From contig NZ_CP047173.1 of NCBI RefSeq assembly GCF_009834185.1, positions 3,100,001-3,164,000 on the forward strand: a DNA stretch of 64,000 nt, read 5' to 3'. A model generated the notes under the pieces. That model was not told the DNA's origin. It saw only the letters and a program-made list of their open reading frames with translations, and searched no databases. This DNA comes from Rathayibacter sp. VKM Ac-2760. GTDB taxonomy: Bacteria; Actinomycetota; Actinomycetes; Actinomycetales; Microbacteriaceae. Position numbers and translations under genes: made by a program. Shown here in pieces: positions 15,810-23,125 of the stretch (the first letter of the stretch is position 1; each line of letters begins with the position of its first letter).

Positions 15810-16535
15810 TTACGGGTAGGTGTGTCCGTGCGGATCGCGGATCAGACGGCTCCCCGTCGGGGGGACACCGGCGCCGTCGGGCGGCCCGGAGAGGCCCGAG
15901 CGGCGGGAGGCGCGCTGGTCGGCGTCGGTCGGCACGCCGACGTCGCTCGGCACCTGGCCGTCGAGGTAGCGGCGCAGGACTCCGCGCGGCACCTCCTCCG
16001 CGACGAGGGCGAAGCAGAAGTGGTCGCGCCAGTCGCCGTTGATGTGGATGAACCGGCGGCGCAGGCCCTCGTAGCGGAAGCCGAGCTTCTCGACCACGCG
16101 CAGGCTCGGCCGGTTCTCGGGGCGGATGCAGATCTCGATCCGGTGCAGACCGAGGTCGAAGAAGGCGTGGTCGGTGGCGAGCGCGACCGAGACCGGGGTG
16201 ATGCCGCGGCCGGCGTAGCGCTCGGACACCCAGTAGCCGATCGAGCCGGAGGAGAGCGATCCGTAGCCGATGTTGGAGACGTTGAGCTGGCCGGCCAGCT
16301 CGCCGTCCCACTCGATCAGGAACGGCACGCCGCCACCGGCGCGCGCGTTCTGCTGCAGCGAGCGGATGCTCGCGCGCACGTCGAAGGCGGCGCCGCCGCG
16401 GGGGTCGGACGCCTCCCACTGCCGCAGCCAGGCGCGGTTCGCGATCAGCTCGCGCTCGAGCGGTCGGGCGTCCCGGACCCTGATCGGGCGGATGGTGACA
16501 CGACCCTCGGTGAGCGTCGGGATCGGCAGCGGCAT
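15810..16535 (-). CDS. GNAT family N-acetyltransferase, RimJ/RimL-like
   Basis: The 241-residue protein has the N-terminal strand VTIRPIRVRDARPLERE and a mid-protein SSGSIGYWVSERYAGRGIT. The latter contains the Q/RxxGxG/A-type acetyl-CoA pyrophosphate loop as RYAGRG. Next comes IEICIRPENRPSLRVVEKLGFRYEGL, the hallmark of ribosomal-protein N-terminal acetyltransferase relatives. It would transfer acetyl from acetyl-CoA to a protein N-terminus or small amine. The C-terminal 40 residues are polar and of low complexity. Confidence 0.9.
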   Translation of the reverse strand: MPLPIPTLTEGRVTIRPIRVRDARPLERELIANRAWLRQWEASDPRGGAAFDVRASIRSLQQNARAGGGVPFLIEWDGELAGQLNVSNIGYGSLSSGSIGYWVSERYAGRGITPVSVALATDHAFFDLGLHRIEICIRPENRPSLRVVEKLGFRYEGLRRRFIHINGDWRDHFCFALVAEEVPRGVLRRYLDGQVPSDVGVPTDADQRASRRSGLSGPPDGAGVPPTGSRLIRDPHGHTYP

Positions 16536-16626
16536 GTGCTGACCCTACTGCGGAGCCGACCCCGCCGAGAGGGGTGGACCGGAGGAGCGGAACGCGGCAA
16601 GGGCGGGGGTGGCTGCGACCGGATCT

Positions 16627-16949
16627 TGCTGGTCGAGTAGCCCCGCAGGGGCGTATCGAGACCCACGTCCACCAGAGGCGCGGGTCTGCGACCTCGACTG
16701 CGGGCGCCCGTGGATCTCGATACGCCCGCTCCGCGGGCTACTCGATCAGCAAAGGGAGACGCCCGCTGCGCGGGCTACTCGATCAGCAAGCAGAGGACGC
16801 CCGCTGCCGATTCGGCGGGCTTCATGCTGGTCGAGTAGCCCCGCAGGGGCGTATCGAGACCCGCGTTCACCAGAGCCGCGGTTCTGCGACCTCGACTGCG
16901 GGCGACAGTGGATCTCGATACGCCCGCTCCGCGGGCTACTCGATCAGCA
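16627..16949. repeat. Hairpin-repeat array: duplicated inverted-pair module
   Basis: Five units are visible: 16627-16664, 16712-16751 (inverted), 16759-16789 (inverted, truncated), 16825-16862 and 16910-16949 (inverted). The pair at 16627-16751, with its spacer (reading CTGCGACCTCGACTGCGGGCG in part), recurs at 16825-16949. Thus an approximately 125-bp module is directly repeated with a start-to-start distance of 198 bases. The array fills most of the 442-bp gap between two co-directional minus-strand genes; no gene is seen in that gap. Confidence 0.85.
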
Positions 16950-16977
16950 GGGAGCGCCCGCGCAGCGGGCCCCGAGC

Positions 16978-17868
16978 TCAGAGCCCCGCGACGAAGTCCT
17001 TCAGCCAGGGCTTGAGGTCGGCGCCGAGGTCCGGGCGGTCGGAGGCGAGCTGCACGATGGCCTTGATGTAGTCGAGCTTGTCGCCGGTGTCGTAGCGGCG
17101 GCCGCGGAAGACGACGCCGTAGACGCCGCCGAACTCGGCCGGGTCCTGCGCCATGCGCTCGAGGGCGTCGGTGAGCTGGATCTCGCCGCCCTTGCCGGGC
17201 GCGGTGTGCTCGAGCACGCCGAAGACGTCGGGCTTGAGCACGTAGCGGCCGATGATCGCGAGGTTCGAGGGCGCGTCCTCCTTGGAGGGCTTCTCGACGA
17301 GGCCGGTGATGCGCACCACGTCGTCCTCGTCGGTGGCCTCGACCGCGGCGCAGCCGTAGAGGTGGATCTGGTCGGGGTCGACCTCGAGGAGAGCGACGAC
17401 GGTGGTGTCGCGCTGCTCCGCCACGTCGATCATGCGGGTGAGGAGCGGGTCGCGCGCGTCGATCAGGTCGTCGCCGAGCAGGACCGCGAACGGCTCGTCG
17501 CCGACGTGGCGCTGCGCGCGCGAGACGGCGTGGCCGAGCCCCTTCGGCTCGCCCTGGCGGACGAAGTGCACGTCGGCGAGGTCGCTCGCGTACTGGACGT
17601 GGGCCAGCTTCGCGTCGTCCAGCTTCTTGGCCAGGTTGTGCTCGAGCTCGGGGACCGAGTCGAAGTGGTTGGCGAGCGCGTTCTTGTTGCGCCCGATGAT
17701 GACGAGGACGTCCTGGAGGCCCGCGTCGGCGGCCTCCTCGACCACGTACTGGATGGCCGGCTTGTCGACGACGGGCAGCATCTCCTTGGGGATGGCCTTG
17801 GTCGCCGGCAGGAAGCGGGTGCCGAGACCGGCGGCGGGGATGACGGCTTTGCGGATACGAGTGCCCAT
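16978..17868 (-). CDS. galU: UTP--glucose-1-phosphate uridylyltransferase
   Basis: The 296-residue enzyme makes UDP-glucose from UTP and glucose 1-phosphate for cell-envelope glycans and trehalose. The nucleotide-binding signature is AVIPAAGLGTRFLPATKAIP at the N-terminus, followed by EMLPVVDKPAIQYVVEEA. VLLGDDLID holds the metal-binding Asp, and GLVEKPSKEDAPSN and FRGRRYDTGDKLDYIKA carry further family signatures. Length is typical of bacterial GalU. It is divergent from the formyl-THF cyclo-ligase gene, as in many actinobacteria. Confidence 0.96.
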   Translation of the reverse strand: MGTRIRKAVIPAAGLGTRFLPATKAIPKEMLPVVDKPAIQYVVEEAADAGLQDVLVIIGRNKNALANHFDSVPELEHNLAKKLDDAKLAHVQYASDLADVHFVRQGEPKGLGHAVSRAQRHVGDEPFAVLLGDDLIDARDPLLTRMIDVAEQRDTTVVALLEVDPDQIHLYGCAAVEATDEDDVVRITGLVEKPSKEDAPSNLAIIGRYVLKPDVFGVLEHTAPGKGGEIQLTDALERMAQDPAEFGGVYGVVFRGRRYDTGDKLDYIKAIVQLASDRPDLGADLKPWLKDFVAGL

Positions 17869-18029
17869 GGGGCGCCATACTAGCGGCGGCCGTGGTCCGG
17901 CACGTTTCGGCCGTCGGCGCCCCTCTGCGACCGTGTACCCCGCTCGCGGACACTGCCGCGGAAGGAGTCCTCAGCATCGCGGTCCCGCCGAGGAAGGGCG
18001 GGTCACAGCCCCGATCTAGACTGGGCTCC

Positions 18030-18614
18030 ATGCCAGCCGACATCACCCACGAGAAGCGGGCCCTGCGCGCCGAGCTCCGTGAGCGCCGACGCGTGCAGAC
18101 CGCGACCGCGCGCGAGCAGGCCACCCTCCGCCTCACCGAGCACCTCGTCGAGCTGGCGACCCGCGTCGGCGCGACGTCGATCGCCTGCTACCTCTCCGCG
18201 CCGGACGAGCCGAGCACCCGCCCGTTCCTCGGCTGGGCCGAGAGCCGCGGGATCCGGGTCCTCTTCCCCATCTCCCGCCAGGACGGCCTGCTCGACTGGG
18301 CGGTCGGCGACGGCCACACCGAGACGCAGGGCCTGTTCGGGATGCCGGAGCCGGTCGGTCAGCTGCTCGGCCCCATCGCGATCAACGCCGTCGACCTGAT
18401 CATCGTCCCCGCCGCCACGGTCGACCGCTCGGGCATGCGGATGGGCTGGGGCCGCGGCTACTTCGACAAGACGCTCGGCTCGATGGAGAAGTGCCCGCCG
18501 GTCTACGCGGTGATCTTCGACAGCGAGTTCGTCGAGCGCGTGCCGAGCGAAGTGCACGACCAGGCGGTCGACGGCGTCGTCACCCCCTCGGGCATCGTCG
18601 ACATCCCGCGCTGA
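18030..18614 (+). CDS. 5-formyltetrahydrofolate cyclo-ligase
   Basis: The 194-residue enzyme would use ATP to turn 5-formyl-THF into 5,10-methenyl-THF in folate one-carbon metabolism. Motifs are an N-terminal basic helix (EKRALRAELRERRRV), the strand SIACYLSAPDEPSTRPFL, and the active-site loop SGMRMGWGRGYFDKTL, in which the R-x-G-x-G-x-G-Y/F-Y/F-D pattern binds ATP and folate. The ATG gives the family-like N-terminus. The FmdB-family gene follows after 54 bases. Confidence 0.94.
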   Translation: MPADITHEKRALRAELRERRRVQTATAREQATLRLTEHLVELATRVGATSIACYLSAPDEPSTRPFLGWAESRGIRVLFPISRQDGLLDWAVGDGHTETQGLFGMPEPVGQLLGPIAINAVDLIIVPAATVDRSGMRMGWGRGYFDKTLGSMEKCPPVYAVIFDSEFVERVPSEVHDQAVDGVVTPSGIVDIPR

Positions 18615-18668
18615 CCCGCTCCCCTCCTCCTCACTCCCCCACCGCCGCCACCCGCCTCAGGAGCACCA

Positions 18669-19082
18669 GTGCCCACCTACTCCTACCGCTGCACCCAGTG
18701 CGGCAACGCCTTCGACATCCAGCAGAAGTTCACCGACGACTCGCTCACGGAGTGCCCGAGCTGCCAGGGCGCGCTGCGCAAGGTCTTCAGCGCGGTCGGC
18801 GTGACCTTCAACGGGTCGGGCTTTTACCGGACGGACTCGCGCGCATCGGGCTCCGGGTCCGGGTCGAAGGAGTCGAAGGGCGAGTCGGGCGGAGGGTCGT
18901 CCGCTCCCGCGTCGACCGGCTCGGGCTCCGGCGGGTCGTCCTCGGGCGGCTCCGGCTCCTCGTCGGGATCCTCCGGCTCGGGGTCCTCCGGCTCCGGCTC
19001 CTCGTCCTCGGGATCCTCCTCCGGTTCCTCGGGATCCTCCTCCGCCAAGCCCTCGTCCTCCGGGTCGGGCTCCTCCTCCTAG
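18669..19082 (+). CDS. FmdB-family zinc-ribbon protein with Ser/Gly-rich tail
   Basis: The 137-residue product begins PTYSYRCTQCG, then ECPSCQGALRKVFS: two CxxC knuckles of the FmdB putative regulatory zinc ribbon, with FNGSGFYRTD closing the domain at about residue 55. The remaining 80 residues are nearly pure Ser and Gly with a few Lys/Pro, encoded by repeated TCCGGCTCC-like units. The tail is longer than the domain. GTG at 18669 follows a GGAG. The function of FmdB proteins is not established. MscL follows, a common pairing in actinobacteria. Confidence 0.88.
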   Translation: MPTYSYRCTQCGNAFDIQQKFTDDSLTECPSCQGALRKVFSAVGVTFNGSGFYRTDSRASGSGSGSKESKGESGGGSSAPASTGSGSGGSSSGGSGSSSGSSGSGSSGSGSSSSGSSSGSSGSSSAKPSSSGSGSSS

Positions 19083-19155
19083 GGCCGCCGCTCCCCCGGG
19101 AGCAGGCCCGCCTCCGCGCACCACCCCCCGCCCGTCGGCAGAAACGGAACAGATC

Positions 19156-19608
19156 ATGATCAACGGCTTCAAAGAGTTCATCCTCCGCGGCAACGTCATC
19201 GACCTGGCGGTCGCCGTGGTCATCGGCGCCGCGTTCACCACGATCGTCAACGCGCTCGTGACCGGGATCTTCAACCCGATCATCGGCGTGCTCTTCGACG
19301 CCTCGTCGCTCCAGGCGCTCGGCTGGACCATCAGGGACGGTGTCGGCGGCGAGGACGACACGGTCATCGCCTACGGCGCGGTCCTCTCCGCCCTGATCCA
19401 GTTCGTCATCGTCGCGTTCGTGCTCTACTTCGCGTTCGTGCTGCCGATCAACCACCTGAAGAACAACGCCTTCAAGAAGAAGATGGACGACGCCCCCGCG
19501 GCCGAGGACAAGGCGCCGACCGAGCTCGAGCTGCTCGCCGACATCCGCGACCTGCTCGCCAACGGCGGCACCGCGACCACCGCGAACTCCGGCAAGCACG
19601 TCGACTGA
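19156..19608 (+). CDS. mscL: Large-conductance mechanosensitive channel
   Basis: The 150-residue protein forms the pentameric pore that releases solutes under hypo-osmotic shock. The N-terminal amphipathic helix (FKEFILRGNVIDLAV) runs into TM1 (VVIGAAFTTIVNALV). A periplasmic loop near residues 50-72 and TM2 (LIQFVIVAFVLYFAFVLPIN) follow. The C-terminal helix TELELLADIRDLLAN is present. Everything matches the family; the gene is intact. A large hairpin follows 13 bases after the stop. Confidence 0.97.
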   Translation: MINGFKEFILRGNVIDLAVAVVIGAAFTTIVNALVTGIFNPIIGVLFDASSLQALGWTIRDGVGGEDDTVIAYGAVLSALIQFVIVAFVLYFAFVLPINHLKNNAFKKKMDDAPAAEDKAPTELELLADIRDLLANGGTATTANSGKHVD

Positions 19609-19621
19609 CGTCTCGTGACGA

Positions 19622-19661
19622 CGGAGAGGGACGGCGATCGCGAGGTCGCCGCCCCTCTCCG
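19622..19661 (+). terminator. Large hairpin after mscL, likely terminator
   Basis: A 16-bp stem with one mismatch (arms 19622-19637 and 19646-19661) encloses an 8-nt loop. There is no T run, so it may be a weak or Rho-aided terminator. Confidence 0.6.
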
Positions 19662-19713
19662 CAGCTCCGCCGATGTCCGCGGAGCGCACTCCCGCGCCTC
19701 GACCGAGTCAATA

Positions 19714-19731
19714 TTTGTTAACGGTAACAAA
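19714..19731. promoter_or_regulatory. LacI-type operator in front of the GH43-like gene
   Basis: TTTGTTA-ACGG-TAACAAA is a perfect 7-bp inverted repeat, very AT-rich against its surroundings. Its core TGTTAACG.TAACA resembles operators of LacI-family sugar regulators in actinobacteria. A TANNNT-type -10 candidate (TAGGGT) lies at 19760-19765, so binding would block or neighbour the promoter of the secreted glycosidase that starts at 19849. No LacI-family gene is in the window. Confidence 0.7.
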
Positions 19732-19848
19732 ATGCTCGCGTGTCGCCTTCGCGAGCCCTTAGGGTGTGGTTCCTCACCACCCGTGCGACGGAGCACCGGC
19801 CCCTCCCGCGGGTCAGCGTCGTCGCCTCTCGACGACGAGGAACCCTGC

Positions 19849-22776
19849 ATGAGACGATCACGATCGACGTTGCGGACCGCCCTGGCGACCACGACGATCG
19901 CAGCCACCGCGCTGCTCGGAGCCGCCCTCCCGGTCTCCGCCTCCGGAGCGACGGCGCAGCCGCTGCTGCACTACAGCTTCGACACCGCGCCCACCGGCAC
20001 GACCGTCGCCGACACCAGCGGCAACGGCTACAACGGCACCCTGCGCGGCAGCGGCGCCACCGTCGCCGGCGGTGCGCTCAGTCTGCCGGGCGGATCCGCC
20101 GCCGCGGCCCCCTACGTCGACATCCCGACGACCGGACTGGTCGGCAGGAAGGACCTCACCGTCTCGACCTGGCTCTCGAACCGGACCGGACCCGCGAACA
20201 CCGCGGCCGCGTTCCTCGGCGCGCCCGTCGCCGCCGGCGCCTCCTTCTCCTCCGGCTACTACCTGCTCAACCCGACCAACCCGGCCGGCTACGTCAAGTC
20301 GGTCCTCACCAACAGCGCCAACGCCGGCGCCCCGTGGAGCACCGAGGTCGGCCCCGGCTCGACGAACGCCGCCAGCACCGGCCTGCGCACTCCCGCCGGC
20401 TACTCGCTCTACACGACCGTGATCGACGGCACGAGCGGCACCCTCTCGGTCTACGTGAACGGCACCCGGATCGGCCAGAACGCGATCGCGCGCGACGTCT
20501 CGTCGTTCGGCGCCTCGCTGGTCGGCTACCTCGGCCGCTCGACCTACAACGATGCGGGCTGGAACGGCCTCGTCGACGACTTCGCCGTCTACGGCAGCGC
20601 GCTCAGCGCCGACGCCGTCAGCGCGCTCTACTCGTCGCAGGCGATCGACCGCGCCGTCGCGTCCGTCTCGATCCCGACCACCGCGACCGCCGGCTTCGCA
20701 CTGCCCACGAGCAGCGCCGGCGTCGCCGTGACCTGGCGCTCGAACAACCCGGCCGTCGCCGTCTCCGGAGGCAGCGCCGTCGTCACCCGACCGGCCGCCG
20801 GCTCCCCCGACGCCGCCGTGACGCTCACCGCGACCTACACCTCCGGCAGCGACACCCGCACGGTCGACTATCCCGTGATCGTCACCGCGGAGCTCGCCGA
20901 CGCGGACAAGGTGCAGCGCGACCTCGACGCCGTCACCGTCGCCCAGGCCGGCGACGTCCGCACCAACATCTCGGTGCCGGCCCGCGGCGCGCTCGGCTCG
21001 AGCATCGCCTGGAGCGTCATCGGCTCGAGCGCCGCGTCGATCCGCTCGGGCAGCACCGCCGACAGCCGCACCATCGTCGTCGAGCGCCCCGCCGCGGGCA
21101 GCCCGGCCGTGGACGTGACCGTCCGGGCGACCGCGACGAGCGGCTCGGTGACGCGCACGCGCGACTTCACCCTCCGCCTCCAGCCGCTGCCGACCGGGAA
21201 GGACGACACCGACGCCTACGTCTGGGCCTTCTTCACCGGCGAGGGCGCCGGCGCCGAGCGCGTCAGCCTCGCCGCCTCGAAGGGCAACGACGCGCTCGAC
21301 TGGAACACGCTGAACGGCGGGCAGCCCGTCTTCACCTCGGACCAGGGCACCAAGGGCCTGCGCGACCCGTTCGTGATCCGCTCGCACGAGGGCGACAAGT
21401 TCTTCATGCTCGCGACGGACCTGAAGATCGACGGCCTCGCCGGCGGCTTCGACACCGCGCAGAAGTCGGGCTCGAAGTACATCGAGGTCTGGGAGTCGAC
21501 CGACCTGGTGAACTGGTCGGCGCAGCGCCACGTGAAGGTCTCGACCGACTTCGCCGGCAACACCTGGGCGCCCGAGGCGTACTGGGACGACGAGCTCGAC
21601 ACCTACGTCGTGTTCTGGGCCTCGAACATGTACCCGACCACGAACACCGCCGACCGCACCGCCGTCACCTACAACCAGATGATGTACGCGACGACCGACG
21701 ACTTCGTCACCTTCTCGGAGGCGAAGCCGTGGATCGACGTCAAGCGCGGCACCGGCCGCGGCACGATCGACTCGACGATCGCGAAGGACGGCGACACCTA
21801 CTACCGCTTCACCAAGGACGAGGCGTCGATGACGCTGCGCGAGGAGAAGAGCACCGACCTGCTCGCGACGGTCAGCGGCTCGCTGCCCGGCACCTCCGGC
21901 CCGGCGGACGAGTGGACCCTGGTCAAGGAGCGCGTCGCCTCCGGCCTGCCCAACGGCGAGCCGAACGGCGTCTTCACCAGCGGTGAGGGCCCCAACGTCT
22001 TCCCCGCGAACGAGGGCGATGTGAACGGCCTGGACTGGTTCCTCTTCATCGACCAGCCGGACTACCACGCCGGACCGAACCACTACATCCCGTTCGGCAC
22101 CGACGACCTGGCCGCCGGCGACGCCTGGCAGCCGCTCGGCACGAAGCTCCGGCAGAACCTGCCGCAGAACTCCGATGGCGGCAAGCCCCGCCACGGCACG
22201 GTCATCCCGGTGACCCGCGCCGAGTACCAGACGATGCTCGAGGCCTACGCCCCGGCCATCGCCGTCAGGTCGGTCGCCCCGATCGCGGTCTCGACCGCGG
22301 CCGGCGCGGCGCCCGCGCTGCCCGGCGCCGAGCTGACGACGGCGGACGGCGCGAAGCGCACCGTCGCCGTCACCTGGGACGCCGTCGCCCCGGCCTCCTA
22401 CGCCGCCGCCGGCACCTTCACGGTGCAGGGCGTGGCGCAGGACGACTCGCGGATGCCGGTGACCGCCACGGTCACCGTGCAGTCGTCGCTGAAGCTGACC
22501 GCCGCGGCGACCACCCGCTGCGTCGCCGGCAAGGTGGTGCTGACGGTCGTCGCGACCAACGGCGACACCGTGCCGATGGACGTCACGGTCACCTCCACGG
22601 CGGGGACGAAGTCCTTCGCCGGCGTCAAGGCGGGCTCGAACGCCTCCGCCGCCTTCACCGTCCGAGCCGCCCAGCTCGCGGCCGGCGAGGCGACGGCGAC
22701 GGCGACCGCCACGGTCGGCGGCAAGCAGGTCACCTCGACGGTCAAGGCCCCCTACGCGGCCCGCACCTGCGGCTGA
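19849..22776 (+). CDS. Secreted multidomain glycoside hydrolase, GH43-like
   Basis: The 975-residue protein has a Sec signal peptide (basic start, LLGAALPVSASGATAQ cleavage zone). Residues 40-240 form a LamG/concanavalin-type lectin domain (HYSFDTAPTGTTVADTSGNG). Two immunoglobulin-like domains follow at about 245-440, each ending near TRPAAGSP or ERPAAGSP. Next is a five-bladed beta-propeller at about 445-800 with GLRDPFVIRSHEGDKFFML (catalytic-base region of GH43), WAPEAYWDDELDTYVVFWAS and GTIDSTIAKDGDTYYRF. The C-terminus has two more Ig-like domains. It likely attacks arabinan, xylan or another plant polysaccharide outside the cell. The linkage is not predictable. There is no LPXTG or sorting signal, so it is probably released. 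Confidence 0.87.
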   Translation: MRRSRSTLRTALATTTIAATALLGAALPVSASGATAQPLLHYSFDTAPTGTTVADTSGNGYNGTLRGSGATVAGGALSLPGGSAAAAPYVDIPTTGLVGRKDLTVSTWLSNRTGPANTAAAFLGAPVAAGASFSSGYYLLNPTNPAGYVKSVLTNSANAGAPWSTEVGPGSTNAASTGLRTPAGYSLYTTVIDGTSGTLSVYVNGTRIGQNAIARDVSSFGASLVGYLGRSTYNDAGWNGLVDDFAVYGSALSADAVSALYSSQAIDRAVASVSIPTTATAGFALPTSSAGVAVTWRSNNPAVAVSGGSAVVTRPAAGSPDAAVTLTATYTSGSDTRTVDYPVIVTAELADADKVQRDLDAVTVAQAGDVRTNISVPARGALGSSIAWSVIGSSAASIRSGSTADSRTIVVERPAAGSPAVDVTVRATATSGSVTRTRDFTLRLQPLPTGKDDTDAYVWAFFTGEGAGAERVSLAASKGNDALDWNTLNGGQPVFTSDQGTKGLRDPFVIRSHEGDKFFMLATDLKIDGLAGGFDTAQKSGSKYIEVWESTDLVNWSAQRHVKVSTDFAGNTWAPEAYWDDELDTYVVFWASNMYPTTNTADRTAVTYNQMMYATTDDFVTFSEAKPWIDVKRGTGRGTIDSTIAKDGDTYYRFTKDEASMTLREEKSTDLLATVSGSLPGTSGPADEWTLVKERVASGLPNGEPNGVFTSGEGPNVFPANEGDVNGLDWFLFIDQPDYHAGPNHYIPFGTDDLAAGDAWQPLGTKLRQNLPQNSDGGKPRHGTVIPVTRAEYQTMLEAYAPAIAVRSVAPIAVSTAAGAAPALPGAELTTADGAKRTVAVTWDAVAPASYAAAGTFTVQGVAQDDSRMPVTATVTVQSSLKLTAAATTRCVAGKVVLTVVATNGDTVPMDVTVTSTAGTKSFAGVKAGSNASAAFTVRAAQLAAGEATATATATVGGKQVTSTVKAPYAARTCG

Positions 22777-22798
22777 CCCGCTCTCCCGCGACGACGAC

Positions 22799-22826
22799 GG
22801 CCCACCGTGCTCCGGCACGGTGGGCC
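22799..22826 (+). terminator. Terminator of the GH43-like gene
   Basis: A perfect 12-bp stem (GGCCCACCGTGC / GCACGGTGGGCC) with a TCCG loop starts 22 bases after the stop. Outer bases ACGACG / CGTCGT extend the stem across a small bulge. Confidence 0.8.
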
Positions 22827-22841
22827 GCCGTCGTGCGCGGC

Positions 22842-22904
22842 CCGCGAGATGCCACTTGTGCACGCGACACGCCGTGAAAAGCGTGCACAAGTGGCATCTC
22901 GCGG
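22842..22904. repeat. 63-nt palindromic element, copy 2 (inverted relative to copy 1)
   Basis: Its 24-nt arms are identical to those at 12133-12195. The 15-nt loop is, at 13 of 15 positions, the reverse complement of that copy's loop, so the element is inserted the other way round. It lies between the GH43-like terminator and the end of a minus-strand gene. Confidence 0.85.
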
Positions 22905-22910
22905 AGGGGG

Positions 22911-23123
22911 TCAGTAGTGCGGGGGGACGTCCTGGCGGAGGCGGGCGTCGTTCGGGCCCGTGTCGGGGCGCGCAGCGGGTGCCTCGGGGTCGGGGACGAC
23001 GGCGTCGTGGGGGGACGGGTCGGTGCCCGGCTTCGCGGGGAGGGTCGCCCGCCGGCCGCCGCGCGAGCGCCGGAGCGGTCGGTCGGCGCCGGCGGGCGCG
23101 GCGGCCCGGGAGTCCTCGGGCAC
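22911..23123 (-). CDS. Small hypothetical protein coupled to the helicase-like gene
   Basis: This 70-residue frame starts with GTG at 23123, 2 bases after the stop of the large upstream gene, so it is probably translated by coupling. The product is polar, Pro/Arg/Asp-rich, and ends NDARLRQDVPPHY, an ordered-looking terminus unlike random high-GC readthrough. A similar small protein ending in PPHY- or PPHW-like residues is, to my recollection, a usual companion of this helicase family in Microbacteriaceae; that should be confirmed. No domain is recognised. Confidence 0.6.
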   Translation of the reverse strand: MPEDSRAAAPAGADRPLRRSRGGRRATLPAKPGTDPSPHDAVVPDPEAPAARPDTGPNDARLRQDVPPHY

Positions 23124-23125
23124 GC

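Noticed and set aside
16550..16970. Short frames reading SSPAGAYRDP and RPLRGLLDQQ in the repeat array
   Set aside because: These peptides recur at every hairpin array because they are translations of the repeat itself. No ribosome site or conserved frame accompanies them.
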